Assembly: GCF_000247695.1 (NCBI RefSeq)
Contig: NW_004624855.1
Span: 225,969 to 289,968, forward strand
Direction: 5' to 3'
DNA: 64,000 nucleotides
Source: Heterocephalus glaber
Lineage: Eukaryota; Chordata; Mammalia; Rodentia; Bathyergidae
Shown: one piece after another, positions 10,900 through 22,537 of the stretch
How positions within the stretch are numbered: position 1 is the stretch's first letter
Layout of the letters: each line of letters starts with the position of its first letter
Notes under the pieces: generated by a model
What the model saw: only the letters and a program-made list of their open reading frames with translations
What the model was told of the DNA's origin: nothing
The model's database searches: none
Program-made: the position numbers and the translations under genes

Positions 10900-13110
10900 T
10901 TAGGCAAAATCAACACCCATAAAAAAAACCTTTCAGCACATTAGTAATAGCAAGAAATTTCTCAGATAATGGGCATCTATGAAAAATTCATAGCCAGTAT
11001 CATACTTCATGGTGAAAGACTGAATTGCTTGGACACAATGAAGTTTCTCATTTTCATCACACTTGTCCAACTTTTGAGGGGCGTCAAGTAAAAGAAAAAT
11101 AGGTATAAAGAAAGAAAGTGTTCTTATTTCTGTATATATAATTATTTCCATAAAAATATTTCAGGGAACCTACAGAACCACTACAAGAAACAAGAAATAA
11201 ATGTAGTAGAGTGCAAGGTTGATATAAAATTATTTATATTCTAATATACTAGCTGCATAAGTTCTGTTTACATTAATGATAATAGTTACAAAATAGGAAT
11301 AAATTTAATAAGATATTCATGACTTCTGCACTGAAAATTACAAATCATTACTGACAGAAAGTTAAAAAAAAACAACCTAAATGATTGAAAGGTATGCCAT
11401 GTTCAGGGACTGGAACAGGTAACTTCCCCTACCGGTGGGGAGGGAGGGGATTGGTAGAGTGACTGCAATCTTAAACACAAGTACAATGGATTTTTCTGTT
11501 TCTGTCTTGTAAAAATTAGCAATATGACTTCTAAAATTTATAGGAAATGCAGAGAGCTTAGAAAAGCCAAGCAACAACAAAAATACAAGAAACTGAAGAT
11601 TTCAAGAATGATTATAAAGCTGTAGTTTGAAATTGATAAAAATAGACAAACTCAAATAAATAGGTAAGACTAGAGAGCCCCGAAACAGATCCATATACAG
11701 AAAGTCAATTGATACTTTTCCTTTTTTTTTTTTTTTGCTTTGTTTTTAGCCTTCTTTTTCCTTTTTTTTCCTTTCGAATGGGTTGGTCAGTTGTTTTTGG
11801 ACAAAAATACCAAGGCAATAGGGAAAAGGTAATATTTTCACAAATGATACTGGACCAACTTAATACTTGGAAAAGGTAGGCATAAACTCATACCTCATAC
11901 CATATACACAAAAATTAATAATTGATTATAGGATTATAGGACTAAATATATAACCTAAAAACGTGAAACTTTTACAAAAAATAGGAGATACTGGGCCAGG
12001 CAAAATTTTATTAGATAACTACCAAAAGTCAAAATATAAAATGATAAATTGGATTTCATCAGCATTAAATATTTTTGCTTTTCAAAATAGAAATCCTTAA
12101 TGAGAAAATGAAATGCTACCTACAGGCTGAAGTAAAATATTTAGGTAAAGCACATTTTGTAAAATAGGTATAGAATATTTATAATTAATCATAAAATAAT
12201 CTAAAAATGGGCAAGATATTTGAGCAGGCACATTACAAAGGAAGATATTCAACACATAAAGGCATCCATAGAAATATGTTTACATCATTAGTAATCAGGG
12301 AAATGTCCAATCACTCTATTTCCATTAGACTGATTAAATTTAAAACGAACAACTATATCAAGTGTTTGGTGAGGATCCAAATTAACTAGAATTCTCATAC
12401 ACTGCTTATGAGAATGCAAAATGGTATAACTAGTTTGGAAATCTACTTAGAAATTTCTTAAAAAGGTTAACATGTACCACATTTAAAAATATGACCCAAC
12501 CAATTATACTTTCAAGTACTTCCTTAGGAGAAATGAAAATATGTGTTAAACAGACTTGTATATCAATTTGTTTGCAAAAGCAATGAGACTGAAAACAGAT
12601 CAAATATATATATTTGAAACAAATTAGGATATATGTAGTAAAATATGACTTAGCAATAAAAAGGAACATAGTACTGATTTATGCAACAATGAGCCTGAAC
12701 ATCAAAATTACATGCTTATTAAAAGAAGCCACCTCCCTGACAAAAAGAGTACATGTTGGGGGATTACATGCTGGAGGATTACACTCTGAAAAAATTTTAC
12801 TTTATTATTATTATTATTTTTTTGGTACTGGGGATCGAACTTGGGACCTTGTGCTTGCGAGGCAGGTTCTGAAACCACTGAGCTAAATCCCCGGCCCCCT
12901 GAAAAAATTTTAAAACACACAAACTAATCCATAATGCCAGAAACGTAAGTCAGTGTTTTCCTGGCGACAAAAGTTTTGGAGGTGATGGAATGCTCATTAT
13001 CATTATTGTAGAGATGATTTCATGAGTGTACACAGGGATCAGCATTTATCAACTTGTACTCTTTAAATTAGTGTGGTTCATTTTCACTTCAGTGAAACTG
13101 GAAAAAAAGT
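10900..13110 (+). mobile_element. L1M LINE, ORF2 C-terminal part and 3' UTR
   Basis: 10960-11030 resembles L1 ORF2 downstream of the reverse-transcriptase core (GGGCATCTATGAAAAATTCA, ATGGTGAAAGACTGAATTGC). 11300-11400 continues it (ACTGAAAATTACAAATCATT). 12200-12440 matches the 3' end of ORF2 (AATGGGCAAGATATTTGAGC, ACACTGCTTATGAGAATGCA). 12960-13100 matches an L1M 3' UTR (GGAGGTGATGGAATGCTCAT). Stops are frequent. An antisense ID-like SINE at 12800-12898 interrupts it, and the A/T-rich 11410-11810 stretch aligns poorly. Confidence 0.65.
12800..12898 (-). mobile_element. ID-like SINE with 14-base target-site duplication
   Basis: The minus strand reads GGGGCCGGGGATTTAGCTCA (A box), then the B box GTTCGATCCCC and GTACC, and an A-rich tail degraded to TAA repeats. 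CTGAAAAAATTTTA occurs at 12786-12799 and again at 12899-12912. The element is tRNA-derived and not a tRNA gene. It carries the GGTCC variant before the B box. Confidence 0.92.
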
Positions 13111-13379
13111 AAAGTTGAACACACTAGTATAGATACTTACATAAGAACAATAGATGTAAAGATGATAATTTCCATACTGCTCCAGAAGTTTTATATAAAA
13201 TTTTAAATGAAGTTGAAATTTCCTTTGATATCTGAATCACAATTGTACCTCTCTATCTAGTCTTTTTTGTATTTCACTGCACATTTATTTATGAAGAATA
13301 TAATATAGTTAATATTTACATGAAAGCATCATAGTGTATGTATATACACATTTTCATTTAAACTTAATAGGTTTGCAGA

Positions 13380-13700
13380 AGTTACAAAGCTGCTTTATTT
13401 TGGCAAGGATGTGGAGACATAGCAACACATGTATACCCCTTGCTAAAGGGTAAAAATTTAGTCAAATTAAGTATGAGCATGCACACTAAGACCATCAGTT
13501 CTGTGCCTGGGTCTACACCCCTAAGAAATCCCCAGGTTCATGAAGGGACACATATCAGAAGGGCCATTGCAGCATTATTAGTGGTAATAATGCCATGAAG
13601 GCAACTGAGGAGTGATCATGAAAGAAGAGGATAGGTAAACAATGGTGGAAATATACTAGAGAATATTCTTTATCCTTTCTTAGCAACAGATGAGATATGT
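13380..13700 (+). mobile_element. L1M fragment
   Basis: GGCAAGGATGTGGAGACATA, CATATCAGAAGGGCCATTGC and AGCATTATTAGTGGTAATAA resemble the 3' part of an old L1 ORF2. It follows the L1M 3' UTR above, so it is a separate insertion. Heavily diverged. Confidence 0.5.
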
Positions 13701-14110
13701 TTTTAATAATTCAAATAGACCTGTGGTTTCCCCTTCTAGAGCCTCTCTGCTGTCTGTTAACAGAGGCTGAGATATTTGATCAACATCAATAGACTCCATT
13801 GCCTTTCAGCTTCCAGTCTGGTTTGATGAATGAGGACTTTGGTAGAAGCACAGAAGCAAAGAGGGGAGAGTGACCTCTCAATGGCAGCTTCCTCCTCTTC
13901 TCGTGCCAACTTTTATGCAAGACCTCCAGAGTCAGGGGATCTGTCATCCTTTCTGGCATAAGAGTGTTAAAAGTTCTGTTGCCACTAGCTCTATGGACTG
14001 CTATTATCACTTGGTTTGCCTCCTCACAACCCTGAAGATCTTTGCAAATAAATTCTCTTCAGGTTGTCCTGAATTTAAAGAGGGGAATTTGACAATACCT
14101 AGGGAAAGTA
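13700..14110 (+). mobile_element. Possible old LTR-like repeat
   Basis: The run CCTTTCAGCTTCCAGTCTGG, a central pyrimidine-rich part, and GCAAATAAATTCTCTTCAGG near its end resemble the layout of an old mammalian LTR-type interspersed repeat whose name I cannot fix. Two overlapping open frames (13786-14010 minus, 13870-14130 plus) lie in it and are unlikely to be real. Confidence 0.3.
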
Positions 14111-14210
14111 AAAATGGGAATTTTCTATGATAGATACTCTACGCCTGATTATACCCTAGGAAACTGTAAAACATGTGATCCAGGAGAAATCAACATGGTT
14201 GTTCCCCGGA

Positions 14211-14256
14211 GGGGGGGGGGGGTGTGCATGTGCAGGTACGTGTGTGTGTGTGTGTC
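14211..14256. repeat. G12 run followed by TG microsatellite
   Basis: Twelve consecutive G (14211-14222), then TGTGCATGTGCAGG and a short TG repeat ending near 14256. The G run could pair into a quadruplex across strands. Length is likely variable and hard to sequence. Confidence 0.9.
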
Positions 14257-17200
14257 TTCTGTTAATACCTTAAATGCAGCAGCTACTTTAGTCAATTTAT
14301 TTTTCAAAGACATTGGGGAAGATACTACCAATTAAGTAACTTCAATTAAATAACTTCAGACCACTGGCCCATAACATTTCATTTATTTTTGGTAATAGGA
14401 GGTAGGAAATCCATAGTTTCTAAAGTTTGAGTAAAAGTTATTTTTGGAAGAGAAAAATGTCTCTCACACTTGTACTTTGAAAACACTTGAGGTAAAATCA
14501 TCTCTTTGAGTGGCACAATTATTCCATCTACAAACAACAGAGCTTGGTTTATTGTGCTTGATCACATTATAATGCAGCTGTGCTTCATGCAAAGCAGAAA
14601 TAAATGAATGTAAAATGACGCTGTTTGCTGAAAATAACTTAGACTCTTGATTTTAATTGTCTAAGTTAACAAAAACAAATTGATATCAATTCAGGTGTAC
14701 ATCAGGACTTAGAACATATATCAACTATCTTGCCCCAAAACTTGTCAATAATTTTCTTAATGTTTCTGAGTAGTTTGTACAATTATCATGACTTTGGGAT
14801 GGTAAAGTGAGCTGTATTTAACCCTCAGAACCACTGTAGCTGGGTAGTATCTGTACTGCAGCTGCAGTCCTGGACAAAACAGCCCTCCCCTAAAAGCAGC
14901 AGAAACACATGATGACAGTTTGATCATTTGCCATGCACATCTACACTTTTTGCCTGCTCAACTTCCATCTCCTCATATTAGGTAATGGTATCTCCTTCCC
15001 CTGGGAAATCCATCCTATATGGTAAGTCAGGGATTACCCACTGCCATAGCCAAGGAGTGGGCAGGTCATTCAACAGAATTTGTTTCCTTGTCCACCATCA
15101 CTGGGTACTGCAGTTTCCCAAGACTGCCTAATGAAAACTCATACTAGCTCACTTCTGCCAGAGTTATTGGAATCAATGTGATAAGTGGATAAATCTTCTT
15201 TGAGTTTACTGAACCAACAGAATATGGGCCATTGGCTGCGAGATCATGGCATCTTCCATTTGGTAGAGAGGATACTTAGATAGGGTGTCATGATAAAAAG
15301 GATTCAAGCCTTTGGGTAGCCATGCCTGAAGCCAACATGCTACTGGGCTTCTGCATGTATGCCAACTTTCCCACTTAGCTAGGGTGGGCTCCTTTAAGAT
15401 GCAGCCAAAAGAGCTGTGAACATTAACACAGTAATCCAGTCTGCAACTGAAGAAAAGTTGACTTTGGAGTCATAGATGTCCACTACTTAGTATGTACATA
15501 TATGAATTGGAAGAACCTGTTCAAACTTTGAACTTCAGAATCACATTTAAACATAGTATTTATATTGTTGCTGAATAAAGAGTTAAAATTTATTCAAAAA
15601 GAAAAGTCCAAAAAATTGATATGTAGTTTTAGTTAAGTATATACTTTTGCCCTAATTCCAGGAGTTAAATTCATGAGACAGTGAGATCTCATGGACACAT
15701 ACCCAAATTTCAATTTATTTAAGAGGCACATAAATCAAAGTTTTCAGGAAATACCATTTAGATTTTTCTGTTGTGCTATCATATGAACACTTAAGGTTTC
15801 AAGGCCTGTGAGATTTCAGTCACTGAAATCCTAAAGTAAATTCCTTGACGATAATAGCTTCATAGTAAGTCTGGTCCTTAAGATTTAGCTACATAAATTC
15901 TAAAAGATAAAGGGACTCTTGGCACACCACTCTACCAGGAGAACTAAAGAGATCAGAATTTCTTTTTTAAATGTGTTTTATAGCTTCAGTAGTATCTATG
16001 AGTCTAGTTCAACTGTAAATATAATTTTTAGAAATAATAGCTATAAAAACGGTAGTTTCCCAACCCCTCAAAAAGAGGCACACATAAAAGGCTCACAGGT
16101 CTTTGCTGTTTGAGGTTATGGATTGAAATAAATGACATCATTCTTTTTTTCTGCCATGTTATCTTTGATGAAGTCCCACCAGAAAACCTCTACCTGCTGA
16201 GTCATCCTGCTACCTAATGGATAAATCTATAGGAAACATTTTTCTACTCTTTTTACTTCTTCTTGGCTAGAACCATTTGCAAATGATCTCAGGAGTTACT
16301 TCCATACTATGCAAAAATTATTAGATATGTTCAACCAGAATAAATAAAAAATAATTTCAAACTATGAATTCAGACATTCATTTTCTAATACATAAATATG
16401 GGCCTGTTTTGATAATATTTGCAAATAACACCACTGAATAGAAACCATTTCAAAACTATAGATCAGAGAGCAGCCCTATTTAAAAGCTACAATCTTTAAA
16501 GGGCAAAATTTGCATAAACAAATGCTTATTTTCCAGTTAGGATCTTGCATTTAAAAAAAATCTGATCTATGCAAATAGTTCAAATAAAGAATTCATGGTA
16601 TATGAGCAAAGTGCTTTCCAATGATGAGACTTAGTTTTATTTGGAGAGGCTTTATATTTAAGGATTCTACTTAAGAAGCATGTCATGGAATATTAACTTT
16701 CAATACCTTAACAACTTTAGCTCCTCAGATGAGTAATATGCCTTCATTTTAGTACATTTTACATTTCTCCACATTTATACTTTTCCCCAAAACTCATTAG
16801 TTTTTATCAGCTCTAATGTGCTAGATTCTTGAATTTATTCTGCATTTCCCATAATATGAACATCTCTCTGATAAGCCAGGTAGAAGACCATTCATTATTT
16901 TCAGTGAAATTTGCTTTGTGGAACAGAGATTTAGATGAAAACTGATAATGGATGTTGAGTCTATTCTTTAGCAATATATTGATAGCTTATCAAAACCCCA
17001 CAGGCAGAGGGATTAAGATGTTCAATACTGGCAATTTGTTTCGATGTATTGATGTGCAGGTAAAAGCTATGGACAAGAAGGGCATTCACCTGTGGGAGGA
17101 AGATTACAAGGAATCTCCATGCAAACATATTCATCATCACTGCTCCTAGTCATTACTACTAATATTAGATCTGTTAACATTGATGATTCTTTCAAATATG

Positions 17201-17757
17201 ATCTGGCATTTAAAACTGTTTTAGAGGCACTATTCTTTACTGATTATTTAACTTTTACTAACAAAAAAAATCTCCACATGAAAGTTTTTCCCAGGAACTT
17301 GAAAAATGTTCATTCAAAGCAGAAATGATGCTATGAGCTTATTTCAGAGGAAAAAGGATTGACCTCAAGAGGAGAAAAAAAGAGCTTTGGATCAGACAAC
17401 ATGCATATGTTCCCTGTTTCAACTCTATTTTAATTACTCTTTCGGAGAAAACAAAAATCATTATTAACATTCAAGGCTATGTTTATTAAAGCTCCCTGAA
17501 AATGACAATAATAAAAAAGTCTGAAAACCTTGATGCAGCTAGGATAAATTTTTTTCACATTTTCTTCCTTTTTTCCCCAATCTAAACAAAAACAAATTCT
17601 AACTTTGATGGGAAAACTATACAAACCAGGAATTACAAAAATGGCCTTTGTGCCCCACTTCTTTCCTTAAGCCCCCATGGTTAGGGAGACCATAGATTGC
17701 AGTTTGCTGGGACAGAGGCAGTCCTGGTTCAGACCAATTAATTAATAATCAACTCCA
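14257..17757. other. Unassigned AT-rich stretch
   Basis: No exon, RNA gene or clear repeat was recognised. Two POU-type octamer matches at 16508-16515 and 16569-16576 are listed separately. Confidence 0.45.
16500..16580. promoter_or_regulatory. Candidate motif cluster with two octamers
   Basis: ATTTGCAT at 16508-16515 and its complement ATGCAAAT at 16569-16576 are perfect octamer sites for POU factors, and a forkhead-like ATAAACA overlaps the first at 16514-16520. The stretch is free of recognisable repeats. In AT-rich DNA such motifs can arise by chance, so this is only a candidate. Confidence 0.2.
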
Positions 17758-17837
17758 GGGCCAGGGATTTAGCTCAGTGGTTCTGCCGCTTGTCTGGCAA
17801 GCATAAGGACCCAAGCTCGATCTCCGGTACCAAAAAG
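17758..17837 (+). mobile_element. ID-like SINE with TCA-repeat tail
   Basis: GGGCCAGGGATTTAGCTCAG (A box), GCATAAGGACCC, then a B box with changes (GCTCGATCTCCGGTACC). The tail has turned into a TCA trinucleotide repeat. No clear target duplication was seen. Confidence 0.88.
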
Positions 17838-17878
<41 letters not shown>

Positions 17879-17880
17879 TC
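17838..17880. repeat. (TCA)n microsatellite
   Basis: About 14 uninterrupted TCA units directly after the ID-like SINE above, most likely grown from the SINE tail. A second, shorter and imperfect ATC array lies at 18368-18403. Confidence 0.95.
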
Positions 17881-18129
17881 TATCTCATTTTCTCTTGAGT
17901 GGTTTGGGTATTAAATAGATCCCTCCTTCTGAGGACACTGTAGAGTGATGCTGCTTCTGATGAGCTTCAGGGAGCTCTCACCAGCCAGCCACAGCTCACC
18001 ACTAGTTGGAAGGCAAGTTAGGAGAATGGACAGACATTGAAATAAAAATTTAAAGTGAAATGAAAACATGGATATATCCGTCACATTAAAGTGACCTATT
18101 TTTCTGTCATCCTTTCTCTCTACTAAACT

Positions 18130-18262
18130 ATGGAAAGAACAAAGTACTAGATGTCAGGAGGTTTTGGTTTGGGGTCTGATCACCTCTTGTCTTCAGTTTC
18201 TTTTTTTTTGAGATTGAAGTGTTGAGTTAGATGAGTGATGGATTCCTCCCAGCTCCCTCCCT
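18130..18262 (+). mobile_element. MIR-family SINE fragment
   Basis: GTCTTCAGTTTC, TTGAGTTAGATGAGTGATGG and TTCCTCCCAGCTCC follow the order of the central and 3' part of MIR-type SINEs. Diverged. Confidence 0.4.
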
Positions 18263-18367
18263 ATGACTATGTACTAGTCTTGGCCTGGTCTGCAAATTAA
18301 AAACTTTTCTTCCTAATTATAATTGGTAAACTTATTTTAGAGACATCAAATTAAAATGTCACATTAT

Positions 18368-18403
18368 CATCGTCGTCATCATCATCATCACCATCATCAG
18401 AAA
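18368..18403. repeat. Imperfect (ATC)n microsatellite
   Basis: ATC units with CGTCGTC and ACC interruptions. Not attached to a recognisable SINE. Confidence 0.9.
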
Positions 18404-19410
18404 TTGACCTACCTTTAGGTCCCTTCATGCACCATTCACATAGATGACAAGTGAGAGTACAGACATTTCTCCTGAGCTCCAAATGTTTATCTAGCTTATT
18501 AGACATCCTTTAGCTGAGTGACGATCACTCCTCCTGCAAATATTTGCTCCTGCCAGCACTCCTGTCTCAGGCAATGGTGCTGCCATTTACCTTGTTGCTC
18601 CAGTTGGCTTGTGAGGGAACCAAGAGACTTTACATAATACCCAATTTTATGAAGCCTCTCTCTCCATTTCTGTCTCAGCCATTCTATCCTTTCAATTCTG
18701 TGTGCAATCCTTGTTCTTTCATTCCAATACTGCCCAGATCATTCTTCTTCCCAGATAACTTATCTGCATCTTTCAGTATCCATATCCTCACCTCCACTTA
18801 GGCACTTACTCGAGGAAGCCTAATTCCTTACCCCAAAGGTAGGCAACTTCTCCTGCATTATCCCCCTACTGTATCCTATCCTTACCTTTTTGTAAGTTTC
18901 ATTATTGGATGTTATTCTAACAGGACAGATATTCCATTTCTTTTTCTCACTGGGTTAATTTCAATGCTAGCATTTCTATAAAATACAAAACATAGGCACT
19001 AAAACAAAAATGGAAAAATGACTAAATGGGTTTCTGAACATTATTCAACCCCTATACTACATCATAATCTTAGATATTAATAATTTTTTTGTATTTGTCC
19101 AAAGTTTTAGATACTCAAAAGAGTATAATCCCAGGGAGAGTTGAGATGTAGCACAGCTGAATCTAGGAGTCCAAATGCTGTCTGCCACCAGTAGAGCCTC
19201 ACTGGCTCTCATCTTCCCACAAAAGGGTCCGGGGCATTCTGCAGCAGGTGCTTTTAATTAGCTAAGGCTGTTCTTTCTGTTCCCCACATGACCCAAAATT
19301 CAGGCTCAAAGTATTGTTTATACTAAGACTTAAAAAAGAGAATGTCCCCACTGAACTGAGTTTGCATCAGTCTGATAGAAGGGCTGTGACTGGCCTGTTG
19401 GTTTCCTGGC
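18404..19410. other. Unassigned stretch
   Basis: No exon, RNA gene or repeat recognised. An 85-codon frame at 18544-18801 has no domain signal. Confidence 0.4.
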
Positions 19411-19867
19411 TGTGTTGGTTAATGATGTGTCAGAGTGGCTAGAAAATGGTGCCTAGGTGTTTGGTCAATACTCATCCAGATGTTTCTATGACTATATTTT
19501 GTAGATGTGACTAATATTTGCAAGATGTGACTAATATTTGCAATCAGATGACTTTAAGAGATGACCTTCCATATGTGAGTGAGCTTCATCTGATCAGCTG
19601 AAGTATTTAAGAGAGAAACAGGCTTCTGAAAAAGGTGTCCTGCTTCATGAATGTAACACAGAAACACTGGCAAAGTTTCCAGCCTTCCAGCTAGCCCTAC
19701 AGATTTCAGGCTGCAACATCATCTCTTATCTGACTTTCTAGATTGTGGGCCTGCCCTGTGGATTTCAGGATTTCCAGCCCTATCATGTGAGTCAATTCCT
19801 TGAAGATAATCTCTCATTTACATACATCCTACTGGTTCTGTTTCACTGGAGATTCCTGGTTGCTACA
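19411..19867 (+). mobile_element. Solo MLT2-type LTR (ERV-L)
   Basis: A 457-base LTR starting TGTGTTGGTTAATGATGTGT and ending GGTTGCTACA. Landmarks of ERV-L LTRs (MLT2 group) occur in order: GTGCCTAGGTGTTTGGTCAA, CAGGCTGCAACATCATCTCT, GGCCTGCCCTGTGGATTTCA, GTGAGTCAATTCCTTGAAG and CTGGTTCTGTTTCACTGGAG. Flanks CTGGC (19406-19410) and GTGGC (19868-19872) fit a worn five-base target duplication. A 20-base unit is tandemly doubled at 19503-19542. No internal region is attached. Confidence 0.82.
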
Positions 19868-19872
19868 GTGGC

Positions 19873-22352
19873 CCAACCAAGACAGGTTCAGCACAGCCTC
19901 TGGTTGGCAAAGCTGCCTCAAGCCCATGAAGGGGGCCAGGGAAATGTGCCAAATTAGGGGAACAGGCAGACAAAAATGGAAGAGATATGCAGGTATACCC
20001 TAATATTAAAAACTTAGGTGTTCAAATATAGATTAATATTTTCTCCAAGAGGAAATATATATTCCAAGCATATATTTCCATCCTCCTTTCAGCTTCTTAT
20101 ACACACATGGTGACAGTTCTTACATAGCCTGGTGGGGGAAGGAGAGAGGGAACCTCATTCCAAGGTTACTAAGCTAGTTCATGAAACAAACCATAGTGTT
20201 GGAGGAAAATTCGTATTAAAATGGTGCCAGTTTTATTAACTTCTAACTAAATTTTAGCTTTTCTTTAAAAGGTAGAAATAATGAAAGATTTCAGCTTTGT
20301 ATATTTAAAAAATAGACATAGTTCTAGCGAAGAGCTTTACTCCAATAACTGTGAAGGATTAACACTAAGGAATGTATGTTATTACAGCAGAAATACAGGA
20401 GTTGTGAAAATGATAAAATGATAAACATATTCTTGTCTTGGACTGTGGTTGTTAAGATATCTTTGAAATGGAAGATCAAAGCCTCAAGGGCACCATTTAT
20501 AACAGGGTCATCTTGGTAAACAGAATGGTTTATTTTCCTTCAAGGGGATTTAGAAGAAAATAATTTGACCAATATGAAACTATAGAATTACTTTTGTATA
20601 AAAAATTGATCAGAAAACTCACATGAAACAAAACTATACTTTACCTTTATTGTTAAGACTTACACCATTTATATCTAATAACCTCATATTGAAGACAGAA
20701 TTGACTTACATATTCTATATACATCTAGTTTTGCTTTTCTCAATGTATTATCAAATAGCAAGCCATGTCTTTTCATTGAGAATAACTACAAAATGGTAAA
20801 TTAGAACTAGACATGAAAAGTATTTTGTTTCTTAAAAACAAAAAAGATGCAATGTGGAAAGTTATGCACTGAATATATGCTTAGAATTTCTGCAGTTATT
20901 CACAGAAAACAAATTATATTGTTTTAAGCTATTTAAATGTATACAATTGAAGCATAAAAGGTTTACAAACCACTCACAATACTCTTTGGAATATCCAAAT
21001 TGTTTCATACTTACAGCTATTTTCTTTGTGAATACAAGGCAATAATTATATAGAGAGTATTTCTATACATTGATCATGCATATATAAAGGAAACATGATA
21101 GATTTCTAAAATGTTATGAAAAAATCTCCAAAAATGTCAGAATTAATGTTGATTGCAGTTATAAATGCCTAAATATTCAGATGTCCAGTGTATAAAACCA
21201 TTTGGTAAGGATCTTGTCAAAACAACAAATTATGAGTAAAAAGAGTGGTATTTTTGACCACATACATCACACAATGCAAAACACTTGTGTATTTCTTTAA
21301 TACATGAAACAAAATAATAAATAATAAATAAATACAAAACAATAAATAAATACAATAGGTGCTTGTCACCAAATAATCACTTTAAAAATTATTTTAGATA
21401 ATTTAACATTCCTGTCACTGTGCAAAACGTTTTTGGTGTGTTTTTGAGAGTAACCTTCTGAGCTGGCAGCAAGTCCTTTAAAGTACCCTCTGTGGAGGCA
21501 CATCTTCACAAACCACCAGGAATGGTTTGAGGCAAAAGTTATTTGAACTGAAATCTAATGAATAAAGTATGTGATAAATATGAGTAATCCCATCTGTTAT
21601 AGAAAAGAATAGGGAAACTAGGAAAGCATGAAGCTCTCTTACTTTTACATAATCCCACATGAAATTCAGGAAGAGGCAGTTTAAGACTTACTGAGTAAAG
21701 GTAGCACTGCAGAATTCTAATATGCTGTTGTTTGATTTCTTTCCACCTCATTAATTTTTTTTAATTTAAGTCCTTAAAATTTTAGCTCTCTTTGATAAAG
21801 AGTAACAGGTTGCAAGTAAGGAATCTAGTTCATTTTCCCCCAAACCAACACTTAATCTAGTCATCCAGAACAACAAACACCTGAGGAAAACAAAAATGGC
21901 TGGAAACATTTCTCAAAGACAAGCAGAACTGGAAGGAACCTTCAACTTTGCCACAAGGAGCCATGAATCTACAACATCTCCCTCAAAATCCACCTGCCTA
22001 TTTATGAATAGCCCAAAGAGGCCATTACATGTTTAGTAGCTCTTACTAGCAGAAAGCTCTCTCTTAAATTATACCATTATCTACCCTCTTCTTGCTTCTG
22101 ATTCTTACTCTGTTCCATCTCCTGGAGATAAAGTACCTTAAAGGAAATATTTGATTTCTCTCCAACAGTCCTTTAAATATTAACAGACAGGTGTAATATC
22201 TTTCCTATTTTAGTCTACATCTGGATCAACACTCTGTATTCTATATCTGCATCTTATATATTCATTAGTATATTTATTCATAATTAAAAATTAAGAAGCT
22301 GATCAGACACACACTAGTCATGAGAGATACTATAGTAAATAAGAGAGAGGTA
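19873..22352. other. Unassigned AT-rich stretch
   Basis: No exon, RNA gene or named repeat was recognised. 21300-21357 is an A-rich low-complexity run of AATA/AAATA units. Confidence 0.45.
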
Positions 22353-22537
22353 CAGTAGTACCTTGGTTCATGAACTTCATTTGTTTTATAATTTTGGGGA
22401 AGATGACTGCAGCTGTGTTTGTGTGGGGAAGTTGACTGCAGTTGTGTTTGTCACCTGGTGTGGAGTTTGTCACCAACGTGGAGTGTGAGAACCAAATTGT
22501 TTGCAAACAGAAGCATTCATAAACCAAGGTATTACTG
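22353..22537. mobile_element. Short DNA transposon with 22-base terminal inverted repeats
   Basis: The left end CAGTAGTACCTTGGTTCATG (continuing AA) and the reverse complement of the right end, CAGTAATACCTTGGTTTATG (continuing AA), agree at 20 of 22 bases. The 185-base interior has no coding frame, so it is a non-autonomous MITE-type element. The CAGTrGTACCT-like ends suggest the Tc/mariner (Tigger) side, but a TA duplication is seen only on the left. The interior carries a 29-base tandem repeat (22395-22423 and 22424-22452, 26 of 29 identical). Confidence 0.7.
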
